NCBI GenBank assembly: GCA_003427395.1
Contig: BFEA01000550.1
Location: 171,195-235,194, forward strand
Length of the DNA: 64,000 bases
Source of the DNA: Chara braunii
Lineage: Eukaryota > Streptophyta > Charophyceae > Charales > Characeae
Direction: 5' to 3'
Part shown: positions 31,028 to 42,272 of the stretch, piece after piece
How positions within the stretch are numbered: position 1 is the first letter of the stretch
Layout of the letters: every line of letters starts with the position of its first letter
Notes under the pieces: generated by a model
What the model saw: only the letters and a program-made list of their open reading frames with translations
Told to the model about the DNA's origin: nothing
Databases searched by the model: none
Position numbers and translations under genes: made by a program

Positions 31028-32080
31028 CTATTTGGAAATCCTGTACAGATCGTCTAATGGGTGATACATGAAGTGAACCTGGTACTGTCTGTTGCGTCCC
31101 TTCCCTATGTGCTGTTTGACTTTGTCTATCTTATACCCGCCTTTGATCGCACGAGGGATCATGTCTTCGTGATAGTCGAACGTCTTAGCATCACGGTGGA
31201 GGTACAGTTTCGATGCATGGAACACGGGGTATGTTCGCATATGGGTTGGCACATCAACTACGTACGAAGGGCCAAAGTGGTCTTCGCCAATCACATCCAA
31301 AACTTCCCACGGTCCGTAATAGAGTGGGAGAAGTTTGCGAGAGACCCCTTCTTCTTCTGAGAATTCAGACATCTTGACCCAGAGATAGCTTCCTACCTGA
31401 ATGTCCGACGGTCGGCGCCCCTTGTTCGCGTGATGGATCATGGCATGTTGTCGCTTGGTCATGGCTGCAATGGCAACCTTGAGCAAGCGATCATACTTGG
31501 CCCTGAAGCCAGGCATGCCGGGTGTTAAGCCAACTTGCTGTTCAGGAAATAGGTAGGAGAGCGGATTACGGATCTGCCAACCGAGATGCAGCCTGTTGGG
31601 TGTCATGCCGGTGGCAGAATGGATGGAGTTGTTGTACAACCCCCTAACGGAATGTAGCTCTTCATCCCATGCTTCCTGATCCGGGATAATCAAAGCGCGG
31701 AGAAGTTGGAACACAATCTGGTTGATTTCTTCAGCCAAACCGTTGGCTTCAGGGTGTCGGTCAGATGTCATAGACAGCCTGGTCCCCCGATGAGACATGA
31801 AGTCCTTTCATTCAGTACTAATGAAGCGAGGGTCCCGATCACTTACGAGAGTCTTCAGGGTTCCGAATTGCAGAATGTACTTCTGTTGGAACTCGCGAAT
31901 CACTAATTTTGTTGGGGCATGAGGCGGCAAAGGGATCAGATTAAGGAACTTAGAGAATCGGTCAACAATCACCATGACTTGTGAGTAGCCGTTCTTACTT
32001 ACCTTTCCCATGTCGGTGAAGTCGATGGAGACAGACTCCCTGGGACCTTTGGGAATGGGTAGGGGTGTGAGTAGCCCCAT
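31028..32080 (-). pseudogene. Integrase core and C-terminus, element C
   Basis: The core has Asp in SIDFTDMG and VSDRDPRF and Glu in EANGLAEE. The C-terminal part has YYGPWEVLDVIG, YPVFHASKLYLH and a chromo-like YQVHFMYHPLDDLYRIS. An in-frame stop lies at 31808-31810 between the two open parts and a final stop at 31028. Same family type as element 2 but clearly diverged. Confidence 0.88.
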
Positions 32081-32116
32081 GGGCTTTTGTCTGCATGGTT
32101 TGATTCGTTGACAGAC

Positions 32117-32482
32117 TTAACATTCAACCACAGACTTTTCAGCAGTCCCTTTCATGCCAGGCCAATCAAACTGTCTCAACAAATTTATGTACGTCTTTGC
32201 CATGTTGAAGTGTCCGCCCCGGCCATGAGCCAGATCCAGAAAGTGCGTGCGGAGAGGCTCATGGTTGAGCACACACAAACGATCGTGGTCCCCGTAGCGA
32301 CGAAAAATCAATCCTCCATACTCGTGAAAATCAGGCTGACTGCTAGGGTCAGCCCGTAGCTGCTCAAGGATGGGGCTAAGCTCCGGATCCTGGGCGGTGT
32401 GCTTTACAAGCTCTTCCTTCAGCTTCTTCCGGAGGTCGTAGGATTTGACAAGGCAAGTCATGTGCTCTGGGTGGCGAGACAA
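32117..32482 (-). pseudogene. RNase H end and integrase zinc finger, element C
   Basis: It starts SRHPEHM after the GVDALSRH end of RNase H. It then has HGRGGHFNMAKTYINLL and a CxxC half-finger split by a stop at 32117 (VEC, stop, VCQR). The frame matches the rest of pol. Confidence 0.8.
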
Positions 32483-32602
32483 AGCATCAACTCCTCGGTT
32501 ATAAAAACCCTTTTTGTGTCTTAACTCGAAATCGAAAATGTCAATTTCATGGGAACCAGCGAAGCAAGGTAGGGGGCAGGGTAGTTTGCTCTTTGATCCA
32601 CT

Positions 32603-33352
32603 TCAGAGTCTCATGATCTGAGAAAACTTTGAAGTGGCGTCCCAAAAGATATGTTTCGAGTGGTCCAACGCCATACGCAAAGCATAGAGCTCGCGCATGT
32701 AGGTGGAAGTGGCTACCTTTACGTTGGGCATGCGTTTGCTATAGTACTCGAGTGACCGCAAGCCATCGCCGTTGTCTTGCTGCAGCACTGCGCCGATTCC
32801 ATACTGGCTCGCATCCGTAGTAACTACGAATGTCAGTTTGGGATCTGCAATGCGGAATACCGGGTAACTTACCAAGGCTTCTTTTAAAGCTTGGAAGGCA
32901 TTCGTGCAAACGGCGTCCCGAGAATAAGGAACATTTTTACTGGTCAACCGCGACAATGGACGGGCAACAATAGAGAAGCGGGGCAGAAACTTCCGATAGT
33001 ATGACGCGAGGCCAAGAAAAGAACGCAGTTCGCGAATGTTCACGGGCTGAGACCAATTGCGTATGACCTCAACCTTGGTTGCCTCAGGCTCCAGGCTTGC
33101 AACAAACAACCAATACCCAAGATAGATGACGCTATCCTTCCCAAACTCAAAATTTTCTAGGTTGAGATGGAGTTGCGTCTTCTTGAGGATAGTGAGCACT
33201 TCCTCAAGGTGCTTGAGGTGTTTCTCTATGGACTTGATAAAGATGAAGATATCACCGAGGTACACCACCACGAACCGACGAATCTGTTCGTGGAGGACCT
33301 TGTCCATGAGGCTTTGGAAGGTGGCTGGTGCGTTCGTAAGACCGAAAGGCAT
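32603..33352 (-). pseudogene. RT palm, connection and RNase H, element C
   Basis: MPFGLTNAPATFQ, the catalytic box VYLGDIFIF, the connection LRSFLGLASYYRKFLPRF and RNase H TTDASQYGIGAVL. The first Asp of YxDD is Gly (one A-to-G change). Near the C-terminus a frameshift turns the expected HFKVFSDHETLKW segment into a stop at 32603. A second indel near 32510 restores the original frame. Confidence 0.87.
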
Positions 33353-33364
33353 TACGATAAACTC

Positions 33365-33709
33365 TTAAAACCCATCGCGCGCAGGATCGACTTCAATCTG
33401 GTGGTAGCCAGACTTGAGATCGATTTTGGAGAGGACCTTGCACCCACCTGCGGCATCAAGCAATTTATCTATACGAGGCAATGGATAGGCATTCTTTCTT
33501 GTGATGCGATTTGGACCGCGATAGTCAATACACATGCGGAGTTTGCCTCCTTTCTTTGGAACAAACAACACAGGAGCACCAAATTCGGATTCGCTAGGCT
33601 TGATCCTTCCCTTGTCAATCATCTCATCAATCTCTCGCTTGAGTTCCTCCACCTCGCCGGGTCCCATTCGGTATATGCAGCCCTTTGGGGGAACAACACC
33701 TTCAACCAA
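33365..33709 (-). pseudogene. RT fingers, element C
   Basis: Contains the linker, [45 protein letters not shown]. It ends with TAA at 33365-33367, in frame with the palm piece to the left. Confidence 0.87.
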
Positions 33710-34099
33710 CTCGATGGTGTGTCAGACCGATCGCGTGGGGGCTCCACGTGGCTCGGCCAGAACTTTCGAAAACCGATCGAGGAGGTTTTGAATGTCTGGT
33801 GGGACCGGTGGGGGTGGGGGATCGAGAGGTGTTTGGAGTAGTAGTACTAGAAGTAGTATCATTAGCTAAAGTAGTAGTGGAATTCACCGCAAAAGTAGAT
33901 GGCACATGGGCAGGATGAACAAAGGCAACATACAACTGTTCGTCCTCCTTGTGCTTGCGCCATTTCTTGCATAACTTCATAGCATTCAGAAAGTCACTGG
34001 GGATTCGTGCTTCTCATCCAAGAGGACGGGAAACTCGTTCCCTTGTGCATCTTTGACCATGAAAAGTGACTCCTTCCACTTGGTCCATTCGCATTGGGA

Positions 34100-34648
34100 C
34101 TACAGCCAGCCCAAGCCAAGGACAGCATCGAAGGGGCACTTGTCAAGGACATAAAAGTTTAACGCGTGGGTGACAATTTTGTCTTTGTCAAAGGTAGTGC
34201 GCACACCTTTGACTGCATGCGTAGAAGAGACAACTTCTTTGTTGCCAACTCCGGTTCGACAAGGGTTCTGCAAGGCCACTTGCTTCATCCCCAAGCCCAC
34301 TTTGCATATCCCGTGAGGTGACATAAAGTTAGCCGTAGCACCACAGTCAACCAAAACACGGAGATAGTGGTGGTTTATGAGAAGTTTGAAGAAGATCAAC
34401 TTCACTGTCCCGTGGGCACGCTGCTGTTTCATCTCTGCCCAATGATCCAAGTGGTAGTGAAAATCGACCGTCCCAGACTCCTCCCATGGCTCGACATACA
34501 AAACGTTAATCACCTTAGCCTTGTGTTCGGCAAATGATCGGGCTTCAAGGGAGGACTGTTGATTTGCATCAGATTCAGTTTCCCTTGCTATAGAGTTTGC
34601 TGAAGTTGACTCTACGCCTGGGTCTGGTTTCCCTGCAGCCTGTGGCAA
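34100..34648 (-). pseudogene. Aspartic protease, element C
   Basis: The C-terminal half carries LRVLVDCGATANFMS, the retropepsin site with D-C-G instead of D-S/T-G, and a closing FDAVLGLGWL strand common to gypsy proteases. It is in the same phase as RT. The N-terminal part follows a frameshift after the zinc knuckle. Confidence 0.78.
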
Positions 34649-34686
34649 TCCTGTACTTTGTGATTTGGTTTACGGCAATGCCGGCA
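34645..34686 (-). CDS. gag zinc knuckle, element C
   Basis: CRHCRKPNHKVQDC, a perfect CX2CX4HX4C motif, lies in a frame different from the protease and from the main gag. An ambiguous base (34705) sits just upstream. Confidence 0.8.
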
Positions 34687-34920
34687 TACCCCCTTCTTGA
34701 GTCTNCCCCGCCAGTCATTTTCAGTGATGTGGAGGTTGACCCAAGGTTTAGCGGTCGCATCCTTCAGTTTTGGTGGGATCTTGACTCCCTTGGGAAGTTG
34801 ACATAGTTCTTCTCTACACTCCGATTCGGTCCTTTTGAATTGGTAGTCTTTTTAAAGGCAGTATTTTTTTTTTCTTGTTTGTTCGCATCGGACTCATGTG
34901 TTGAAGAACAAGCTGTATCG

Positions 34921-35100
34921 GAGTCCTGTTCCTGGTCGTCACCAAGAGTGGGGTCATTTGCATCGGCTTCTTCTTCGGCCTCCAGCAGGTCATGCACAAC
35001 AAAACGGTTGCTGTCTTGAGTCCTGTTCCTGGTCGTCACCAAGAGTGGGGTCATCTGCATCGGCTTCTTCTTCGGCCTCCAGCAGGTCATGCACAACATA
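34921..35100. repeat. 97-bp tandem duplication inside element C gag
   Basis: gagtcctgttcctggtcgtc starts at 34921 and again at 35018. Both copies run to gtcatgcacaaca. The period is not a multiple of three, so it shifts the gag frame. Confidence 0.9.
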
Positions 35101-36163
35101 TGCCCTTCATTAGAGTGAACCAGTCAGTGTACCCAATGAAGTCCCTGCCTAGGCAATTAGTAAAGTTGTTGGGAAGCTCGCCTTTGACCACATCCAAGCA
35201 AGATTGAGCAATTAGTTCCAATCCGGGTGTAGTGAACATCTTGCTGAGGTAAGTCTGCAGGCTTTTCATGGAGCCCGTCCACTTGCTGCGCTTGATTTTG
35301 TCAAGCTGGATTCTTGCCCTTGCTGCAGCATGTGGATCCAAGTATTGCGAAATGAGGAGTTCCTCGAGGGAGGCAACCGGGGTGGTCTTAAGCCACCATG
35401 TTAGTTTTATTTTGGGAATCCCAACTCGCGTAGCTTGGACCTTTAAGAAGCCCCACACGACCAGCTCAACATTTATTCCCATGATCACGGACTGGGTCTC
35501 AGGTTGAGTCCCCAAAACCTCGAAGTATGCCCTCATGGAGCTGATCCAGGATTCGATGTCTTCTTTGCCATCGTACTTAGACGGTATTTGAACCGCCTAG
35601 CGACCGGCGTAGCTGGGACCAGCACCTGCTGGTTCCAATCTTGGGGCTGCAACAGTTGCAGAATTTCCAGCCTCGTTGCTTGTCACAGCAACAACGAAAT
35701 ATGTACCTGTTGCAGGTCCCGAGGGGGTTGCCATCACATTCAAGGAAGAAGATATAGTAAGAGAGGCAGAGGTAGTTTCAATTGCAGCTTCAAATCCAAG
35801 GGGTAGAGGCAGAGGGTTGGCCACTTGGACTTGTCGCAACTCAGCCACCTTCTTTGTCAATTTGTGGTACTTGTGGGTCATATCAGTCAGATCATCTTGA
35901 AGTGTTCGCAACTTCGCAAAGACTTCAGGGATCTGAGTGGTATGATCTTCAAGATTCCTGACTTGAACAAGGGCGGTGAGTATAGATTGCAACTGTTCCC
36001 CACACTGCTCTTCAGTCAGTGAGGGAACAGTGTCGAGGATGGCCACCTGTCTTTTCAGCAATGACTCCTTCCTCTCCTTCTCTGCCTCCTGTTCCCTTTC
36101 GGTTGCACTATCTAGGAATGCTTGTAGATACAGTTTTTCCACATCACTGGCTGCATCTAACAA
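35087..36163 (-). pseudogene. gag (coiled coil and capsid-like domain), element C
   Basis: The first part (36163-35597) is rich in Glu/Lys/Leu heptads (EREQEAEKERKESLLKRQV), a likely coiled coil, then a Ser/Thr/Ala linker. After a TAG at 35597-35599 the same frame continues KYDGKEDIESWISSMRAYFE and LDPHAAARARIQLDKI, a retrotransposon gag domain. The start codon choice is open. MLDAASDVEKLYLQ is only the first Met in the open stretch. Confidence 0.8.
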
Positions 36164-36199
36164 GGCTCACCATTGCAATGAAGTTAGCTGAGCCATTTT

Positions 36200-37188
36200 T
36201 GGACCGTTAGTATTGACAGGTGGGTCAAAGAGTCGCCAATCAGCAAAAGAATCAATTCGACTCTCAAGAGGTTCACTCCCCTTCTCACTTGGACGAACAC
36301 TCCTTTTCCCAGTCCTTGCCCACTCCAGACGGTCACTTTCCCTCTCTCCCTTCTCTCTCTCCCTCCTCTCTCTCTCTTCTTTCCGGCGGCGGTCTCCACG
36401 GGCATCGAAAATGAATTCAGAAAAACAGACTTGAAAGCTCGGAGAAGAGAAGGTAGAACTCCTAGTCGGAGCGACATTTCATTTGGACGTAGAGAGCAGC
36501 AAACCAAAGAAACACAAACAAGTTCAAACAAGAGGTCTGATCCAGCGACCCATTCTGATCAAACTGCATACGAGGTCCTCTCGAGTCCAGTCTGGCCAGC
36601 TCCGTGACCATACAACAAATCAAACGAGTGACTAAATGCATCAATGGAGAATTGAGTGGTGTATAGGGTGCGAGTCAAACCACGGACAGTGCAACCAAAA
36701 AACATGCGAAACGTCTCAGTCAAGATCCCCTCGACAGTGGGTGTCCTAACCAAGAAGAAAGAACTCCGTAACACAGTCAGAAGACAATGGGCCAATGCCT
36801 AACCAATTTGGTCTCTTCTTGTTTGGGCCCGGTCCCACTGGGTTCCAAAGGTCCCACGTAGGTCCTAACCAAGAGAAGTTCCACCTGGACTTAGTTCAGT
36901 TCCTACTGTACTAAAAAACGAAATTTCAACTTCCGACAGAACCTACAGACTACAACCGTTCCGAGATGAAAAGACAAAGCATTGTAGAAAGACTCGACAT
37001 TTAAATCGAGATACTTCATTTTCCATCCATCAGGTGAGTAGGTAGATCACATGCATTCAGTCACACAATCAAGACCACAGAGGAGGAAAAGAAACCCAGA
37101 GTACCCCAACAGGACAATCAATACCATGCACACATTCATGGGCATCCCGTAGGTGCACGACACTTACCTAAGTGGCCTTGAGCTTCGA
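36200..37188. other. Element C leader between LTR and gag
   Basis: Non-coding as read. CT-rich at 36350-36380. Positions 36840-37035 are shared with 5250-5470. Confidence 0.5.
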
Positions 37189-37649
37189 GATGAATATGAC
37201 TCACCCCCCTCTCATGTGTTCCTCCTGACCCCTCTAACGCTGCCCCTACACTAGTGTCCTATCTCCTAGGAGGGTCTGACTCCAACACCAAAGTGCAACG
37301 CCGGATCCCCCGTCGATGTTGAAGAACAAAGTAGCAACTTGTAGTCTGTAGATGCTGAGTGGCCGCTGACCCTCAAGCTCGCCTACTTGAGGGCAGCCCT
37401 TAAGTTGCCCTTAAGTAGGCGACCTTAAGATGAATATGAATCACCCCCCTCTCATGTGATCCTCCTGACCCCTCTAACGCTACCCCTACACTAGTGTCCT
37501 ATCTCCTAGGAGGGTCTGATTCCAACACCAAAGTGCAACGCCGGATCCCCCGTCGATGCTGAAGAACAAAGTAGCAACTTGCAGTCCGTAGATGCTGAGT
37601 GGCCACTGACCCTCAAGCTCGCCTACTTGAGGGCAGCCCTTAAGTTGCC
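37189..37649. repeat. 240-bp tandem duplication in the element C leader
   Basis: Copies start gatgaatatga at 37189 and 37429 and are nearly identical to ttaagttgcc. The first ends in an extra cttaagtaggcgacc. Confidence 0.92.
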
Positions 37650-37930
37650 AAGTGTCTTCCTTGAATCAGATTCTAGGTGCGAGTGCCTCTCACTGTTGCC
37701 TCTCTCAAATTGCCGCATGAAGTCTCCTTTAAATGTCTTGCCACCCTAATCTCACTCTCAAGCAACCTGGTTAGGTTCAACGTCGACCCTCCGTGACCTG
37801 ACCAGGTGGGGGCATCTTCCCTCAACCATGCTGCCCCTCTTCCCTTCACAAACCAACCCTAACCTAAAGTGGTGCCCTCAAGTACTTAGGTTAGGTTAGG
37901 GCAGCAAAGTCAACTCTCACCAGCAAGTAG

Positions 37931-37947
37931 AATCCGCTCTGATACCA
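37931..37947 (-). other. Primer-binding site of element C (tRNA-iMet)
   Basis: Minus strand TGGTATCAGAGCGGATT, one base inside the 5' LTR. TGGTATCAGAGC is complementary to the 3' end of plant initiator Met tRNA. Confidence 0.92.
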
Positions 37948-37948
37948 A

Positions 37949-39200
37949 TGTTATGATCCTGGCAAATTTCGAGATACACATCCATCAGATAGTACAATGC
38001 CACCCAATTGCAGAAAGAAATGAATGGACTTGAGAGAAGAGAGAGGATTAGAAGAAGAAGAAGAAGTAAGAAAAAAGAAGAAGATAAAGTACACCAGCAT
38101 ACGCCCAACAATCTCCTCCTCATCTCCCCCTTCTCTTATTCATACAACAAATAATAATACAATGTTGAATAGCTGATCCAGAATCAATGCCCGAGTCCCT
38201 CTTCTACTGCAGGTATCACTTCAGTCCACCATAGCCATGGCCCCCTCCACCACCTTTCACTCTCATAGGCCGACGCTATGGCGGACTACTAGGCCTTGCC
38301 CAGATGCCCAAAGGACAACCCAAAGCAGCTATGGCTGCTCTAGCTCAGGCCGCCATGCCCAACCCTGCCTTGAAGCTTCTTGGTGTGGCTCTCCCCAGTT
38401 GGGGACTCCCTGCTGCAGCGCCCACGAAGGTGATGAAGATCGCTGCCACCATAGCCAGGTAAGTACCCTTGGCGCTCCTCCCCCTTCCTTCCTTCTTCCT
38501 TCCTTCTTCCTCCCTCGTGTCCTTCTCCTTCCTCCCCAGCAGCGCTGCTCCAGCATATCGCTGCTCCAACCAGCGCTCCACCAGTGTGTCGCCAAACTTG
38601 CACACCTAAAAAGAGGCCGGACTCTCCGCCCGGCCAGAAGATATAGCGGCCTGCTTTGCCTCTTGGGCGGTGACTTCCAGGCCGCTCGGCCTTCCAAGCA
38701 ACCGGTACCTCCTCCCTTTCGGAGGGAAACATCATTGCAGACTCTGATATTGCCCATACAGGCCCTACACCCAGACTGGTTGGACTGGTATCCACCTAGA
38801 CCTAACCTACAACTTCCGGGCCTCTACAAATGCCACTTTTGTCTTCTTCTGGTCGACCTCCAGTACCCGCACATCTACCCCTTCAGGGTGCAGTACCGGC
38901 CTACCCACTACTTGAGTGTTTTTCCTGCTGCAATCCTTCAATGTCACGGCCACAGGTAAGTACCGGCCCTGAGGGCCCAATGAGCGAGCAAGTGCCCTTG
39001 CGGGGCCATACACACACTCAAGCCAAACAGCATTCAGAAAGGCACGGCCACACACACACTCGAGCCAACCAGCACTCAGACAGACATGCAGTCCAGCAAG
39101 CGTGCACACACAGACTTAGTAGCAAGCGGGAAACTCAGCAGGGCATTCAGTCTATGGGCAAAACTCAGAAATCAGCTGTGTGTTTCAGTCCATGTTTGGA
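37949..39200 (-). mobile_element. 5' LTR of element C
   Basis: Direct match to 29563-30826. It lacks the outermost ten bases (tgggtcatca) present in the other LTR, so the terminus is damaged. Confidence 0.9.
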
Positions 39201-39227
39201 CGATTATATATCATATATGTATATATC

Positions 39228-39300
39228 GTCACAAACAGAACTGCCCGGTAAACTGTAGGCAGAGAGAGAGAAGAGGACAACAAACGAGGGGCTGTGACAA
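39228..39300 (-). repeat. Hammerhead-family fragment, copy G
   Basis: TA tract, hairpin ctgcccggtaaactgtaggcag type, purine stretch and ggggctgtgacaa. It stops before the ribozyme core. Confidence 0.6.
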
Positions 39301-39489
39301 TGTCACAAAACTATTGACTAAGAGCGTAAGCACGTGAAGTAGAACAAATAAGATGAGCGAAGAAAAGAAAAATGAAAGGACAGACAGGCAAAGAGACAAA
39401 CAAACCAGAATGACACAACACAGTGTCCTCTTATTCTTTGTTTCACAATATTACTATTTCTTTCAGTGTTTTACCAAAAAAAAATACAA

Positions 39490-39570
39490 AGCTGCCCGGT
39501 AAACCGTAGGGAGAGAGGAAGAGGAGGGCAACAAACGAGGGGCTGTGACAAACTGTTTCTTCAGAGTTTA
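39490..39570 (-). repeat. Hammerhead-family fragment, copy F
   Basis: Same module reaching GAAACAG on the minus strand. It is cut inside helix II by a TA tract, so no complete ribozyme. Confidence 0.6.
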
Positions 39571-39631
39571 TATATATATATATATCTATTTGACGATATA
39601 TAGATATATATACATCACCAACAAGAACGAG

Positions 39632-39915
39632 TGTTCTCATAAGAGAAGATAGCTGCTTTCATCATCAGCGGAATGGTCATTCCCACCACAAGCGGGAATG
39701 AATGTTCTCATCAGAGAAGGTAGCTGCTTTCATCATCAGCGAAATGGCCATTCCCACCACCAGCGGGAATGATTGTTCTCATCAGAGAAGGTAGCTGCTT
39801 TCATCATCAGCAAAATGGCTATTCCCACCACCAGCATGAATGACTGTTCTCATCAGAGAAGGTAGCTGCTCTCACCTTCTCACATGTGCGTGAACGCTTG
39901 CCAACTGTCTGAATC
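39632..39915. repeat. 71-bp minisatellite, four units
   Basis: Units start tgttctcat at 39632, 39703, 39774 and 39845. Each has agctgctttcatcatcag and attcccacca. The last is partial. Confidence 0.92.
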
Positions 39916-40855
39916 GCCTGCATGCCCTCATTGACCACCGCCGATTTGCAGCGCCTCACGTCCAACAGACTCGTCAGTTGCATTCCCTGTGGTCGCAATC
40001 CGTGCGCTGTGTTCCCTCCGGTCACCTCAATCCCCAATGACCCCGAAAATCTCGGTTCAGTCTTCAGCAGCACGGAGATGTGCTCAATACCCACGGTACC
40101 AGCCCACAGGCTCAACATTTGAATACGGAACTAGTACCGGTAATGTGGTCTCTGCAGCGGTAATTAACAAGTTCACTCATACCTGGCCCTAATCGGGCCA
40201 ATAATAACTTGAAATTGTTGGAGGAGAAAATGGCCCTAGTGTGGCCGCTTACCCCTCCCAAATAGCACCAGTGATCTTGTAGATAACAGTCCCCCCCAAG
40301 GGCAATGCACAACGACCCCCAAAACAACCAATCCCGTGTGGCACCCGACAAGCTCATAAATACGATTATACGCTAGGTCGTGCTCACACTAAAATAAGAG
40401 CTGTAAAGGGGTTTGTAGAATATGAGGGATCAAGGTAATAACGACAAGAAACATAATCGGGCATAAAAACGAGAGACTAACAAAAATCAAGAAAAACGCT
40501 CCTTTTTATCCTTCTTTAATTTATTCTCTTTTGTTTAGTTTAGTCACGAAAATAAGGCCCCTGCCTCCGAGTCGGCCACATGGAAACTCTTGCGCGGAAA
40601 GTCGCAGTGGCGTCGACAGCCAAGTGTCAACGGGAATGAAAATAAGGACAGAATAGGGTAATTATAGGGATGTCAGAAGCTACATAAAATAAAATAATTG
40701 TCCGCATAAAACTAGGGTTAGTGTCAGCAAATGATCCGACGAAAAATAGGGGTCAACCCTGGCACCCCGTTTTTCAACCGCCCGTCAAATGAAAGTGTCC
40801 ACAAAAAAACACCCCATCAACCGAAACAAAACCCAAATTCTGTCATTTCAGGTGG
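39916..40855. other. Unassigned DNA
   Basis: No coding or RNA signal recognised. Confidence 0.4.
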
Positions 40856-40859
40856 CCGC

Positions 40860-41434
40860 CCGGCACCGGTCCCAAGGTGCACTTTGTCCAATCAGCAAGT
40901 ACCATATGGGACTGTGCACATCCCGGGCCCAAGGTCGAAGGGCAGACCTGTGACTATCCGAAGTATAAATAAAGAGGCAGCGTCAAGTCATTCATTCATC
41001 TTGCCTGTGAGCCGTGCAGAACCATTGTCGAAACGTTTTGTGCTACGGAGGTCTGCAGGTGTCGGAAGAGGAAGAGGGCTAAGAGGAGGAAGACGTGACC
41101 ATAGCCACTAGTTAGTGGTTAGAGGTAGAGGACGGCAGCCATAGCCGCCTGTAGGTTAGCATTAGGGAGTGTGTCGGTGTATTGTGTGAGTGTGTGTGTG
41201 ACATCCAGGGAGACCCTGAGTGCATGCTTGTGTGCAACAAAGTGTCGGAGGATACAGTCGATCAAGCAGGAATCGTTGTCTGGTGTAGTGGCGCCATAGC
41301 CATTCACGACAAGTTTGTATCTGCGCTGTGTTCCTGGCTATGTTATCTCTGAGCTTTGTGTCGACGCTTATGCATCAGTATGATCGTCATCTAGTTGCAT
41401 GCATGCTGAGCAAAAGAAGACAAGTCTGATTCCA
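40860..41434 (+). mobile_element. LTR family A, copy 3
   Basis: AGCAAGTACC, TATA box tataaata (40964-40971) then aagaggca, cattcattc, gaggtctgcagg, CCATAGCC motifs, then the U5-like tail ending gacaagtctgatt. This is the most compact copy and shows the proper order of the parts split in copies 1 and 2. No adjacent coding region: probably a solo LTR. Confidence 0.6.
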
Positions 41435-41976
41435 TGTGGGTCCAAGAATGCTGCGAAGAGCTGGAGGAGATTTCTGAGCTTTGAGGACATGGAAAAGGTA
41501 AGGCAAGGTATCAGTGTGGGTGTAACCCCAATGGTGATTCCTACAATGGCATTTTATGTTACGACTTCAAGAATGTTGCGAAAAGCTAGAGGAGATTTGT
41601 GAGCTTTGAGCACATAGTAAAGGTAAAACCAGGTTATCAATGTGGGTGTAACCCCAATATTGATTGTGGAATCACCATTGGGGTTACACAACCATTGATA
41701 CCTTGCCTTACTGTTACATCTTCGACTCACACGGGTCCTACCGGACCCGACTTAGGGCCGGAGGGACACACCAGGGCCTAAAGGCCCGACCTTTGGGTTT
41801 ACAGGCCCTAAAGGCCTGATTTTGGACTAATCCCATCGGGTAGCCCAAACGACACTTCTTTGGCCTGGCGGCGCTCTTGAAGCTGCCGCCCGCCGATTGA
41901 GGCTGAACCGTCCATCTGGACGGTCCAGGGTCTGGCCTGGCCTCGCAGCATTGAGGCCAGACCATTGCCTACCGAT

Positions 41977-42066
41977 NTAAGTACCGGTATCCGCCTCAGT
42001 TGANGNATCNGCCTACCGGAACTCTACCGGCACGNCANGGTCAGTNCTAGTGNACTGTTTNGATGN
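41977..42066. other. Cluster of ambiguous bases
   Basis: Ten single N positions in 90 bp, alternating with called bases. Likely a collapsed repeat in the assembly. Confidence 0.9.
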
Positions 42067-42206
42067 GCTAAACTTAGCGCAGGGGCTGAAGCAGGAGCGC
42101 AGCATAGCGCAGCAGCGAGCGGAGCAGCAGCAGGGCGACTGAGCCAGCACGGCGGCCATTGCCGCCTGAGGTACCGGGAGCTTGGAGGGTCTCTCCTCCT
42201 CTCCCT

Positions 42207-42272
42207 CGCCAGTCCCCTCTCTCTCTCTCTCCTCTTCCTCCTTCTTCTTCTTCTTCTTCTTCTTCTTCTTCA
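42207..42272. repeat. (CT)n and (CTT)n microsatellite
   Basis: Ten CTT units at 42241-42270 after a CT-rich run. The poly-Glu frame on minus is its translation. Confidence 0.95.

Larger units (their letters stand above)
29563..39200 (-). mobile_element. Nearly complete Ty3/gypsy element C
   Basis: Two direct LTRs (29563-30836, 37949-39200), PBS beside the right LTR and PPT beside the left enclose gag, protease, RT, RNase H and integrase on the minus strand. Most of pol is in one frame (stops at 33365, 32603, 32117, 31808, 31028). LTRs differ by indels and substitutions, so the insertion is old. It lies in a TA tract between two hammerhead-repeat units. Confidence 0.92.

Noticed and set aside
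39632-39915. CRISPR-like array
   Set aside because: Units are contiguous 71-bp copies with no unique spacers, in eukaryotic DNA: a minisatellite.
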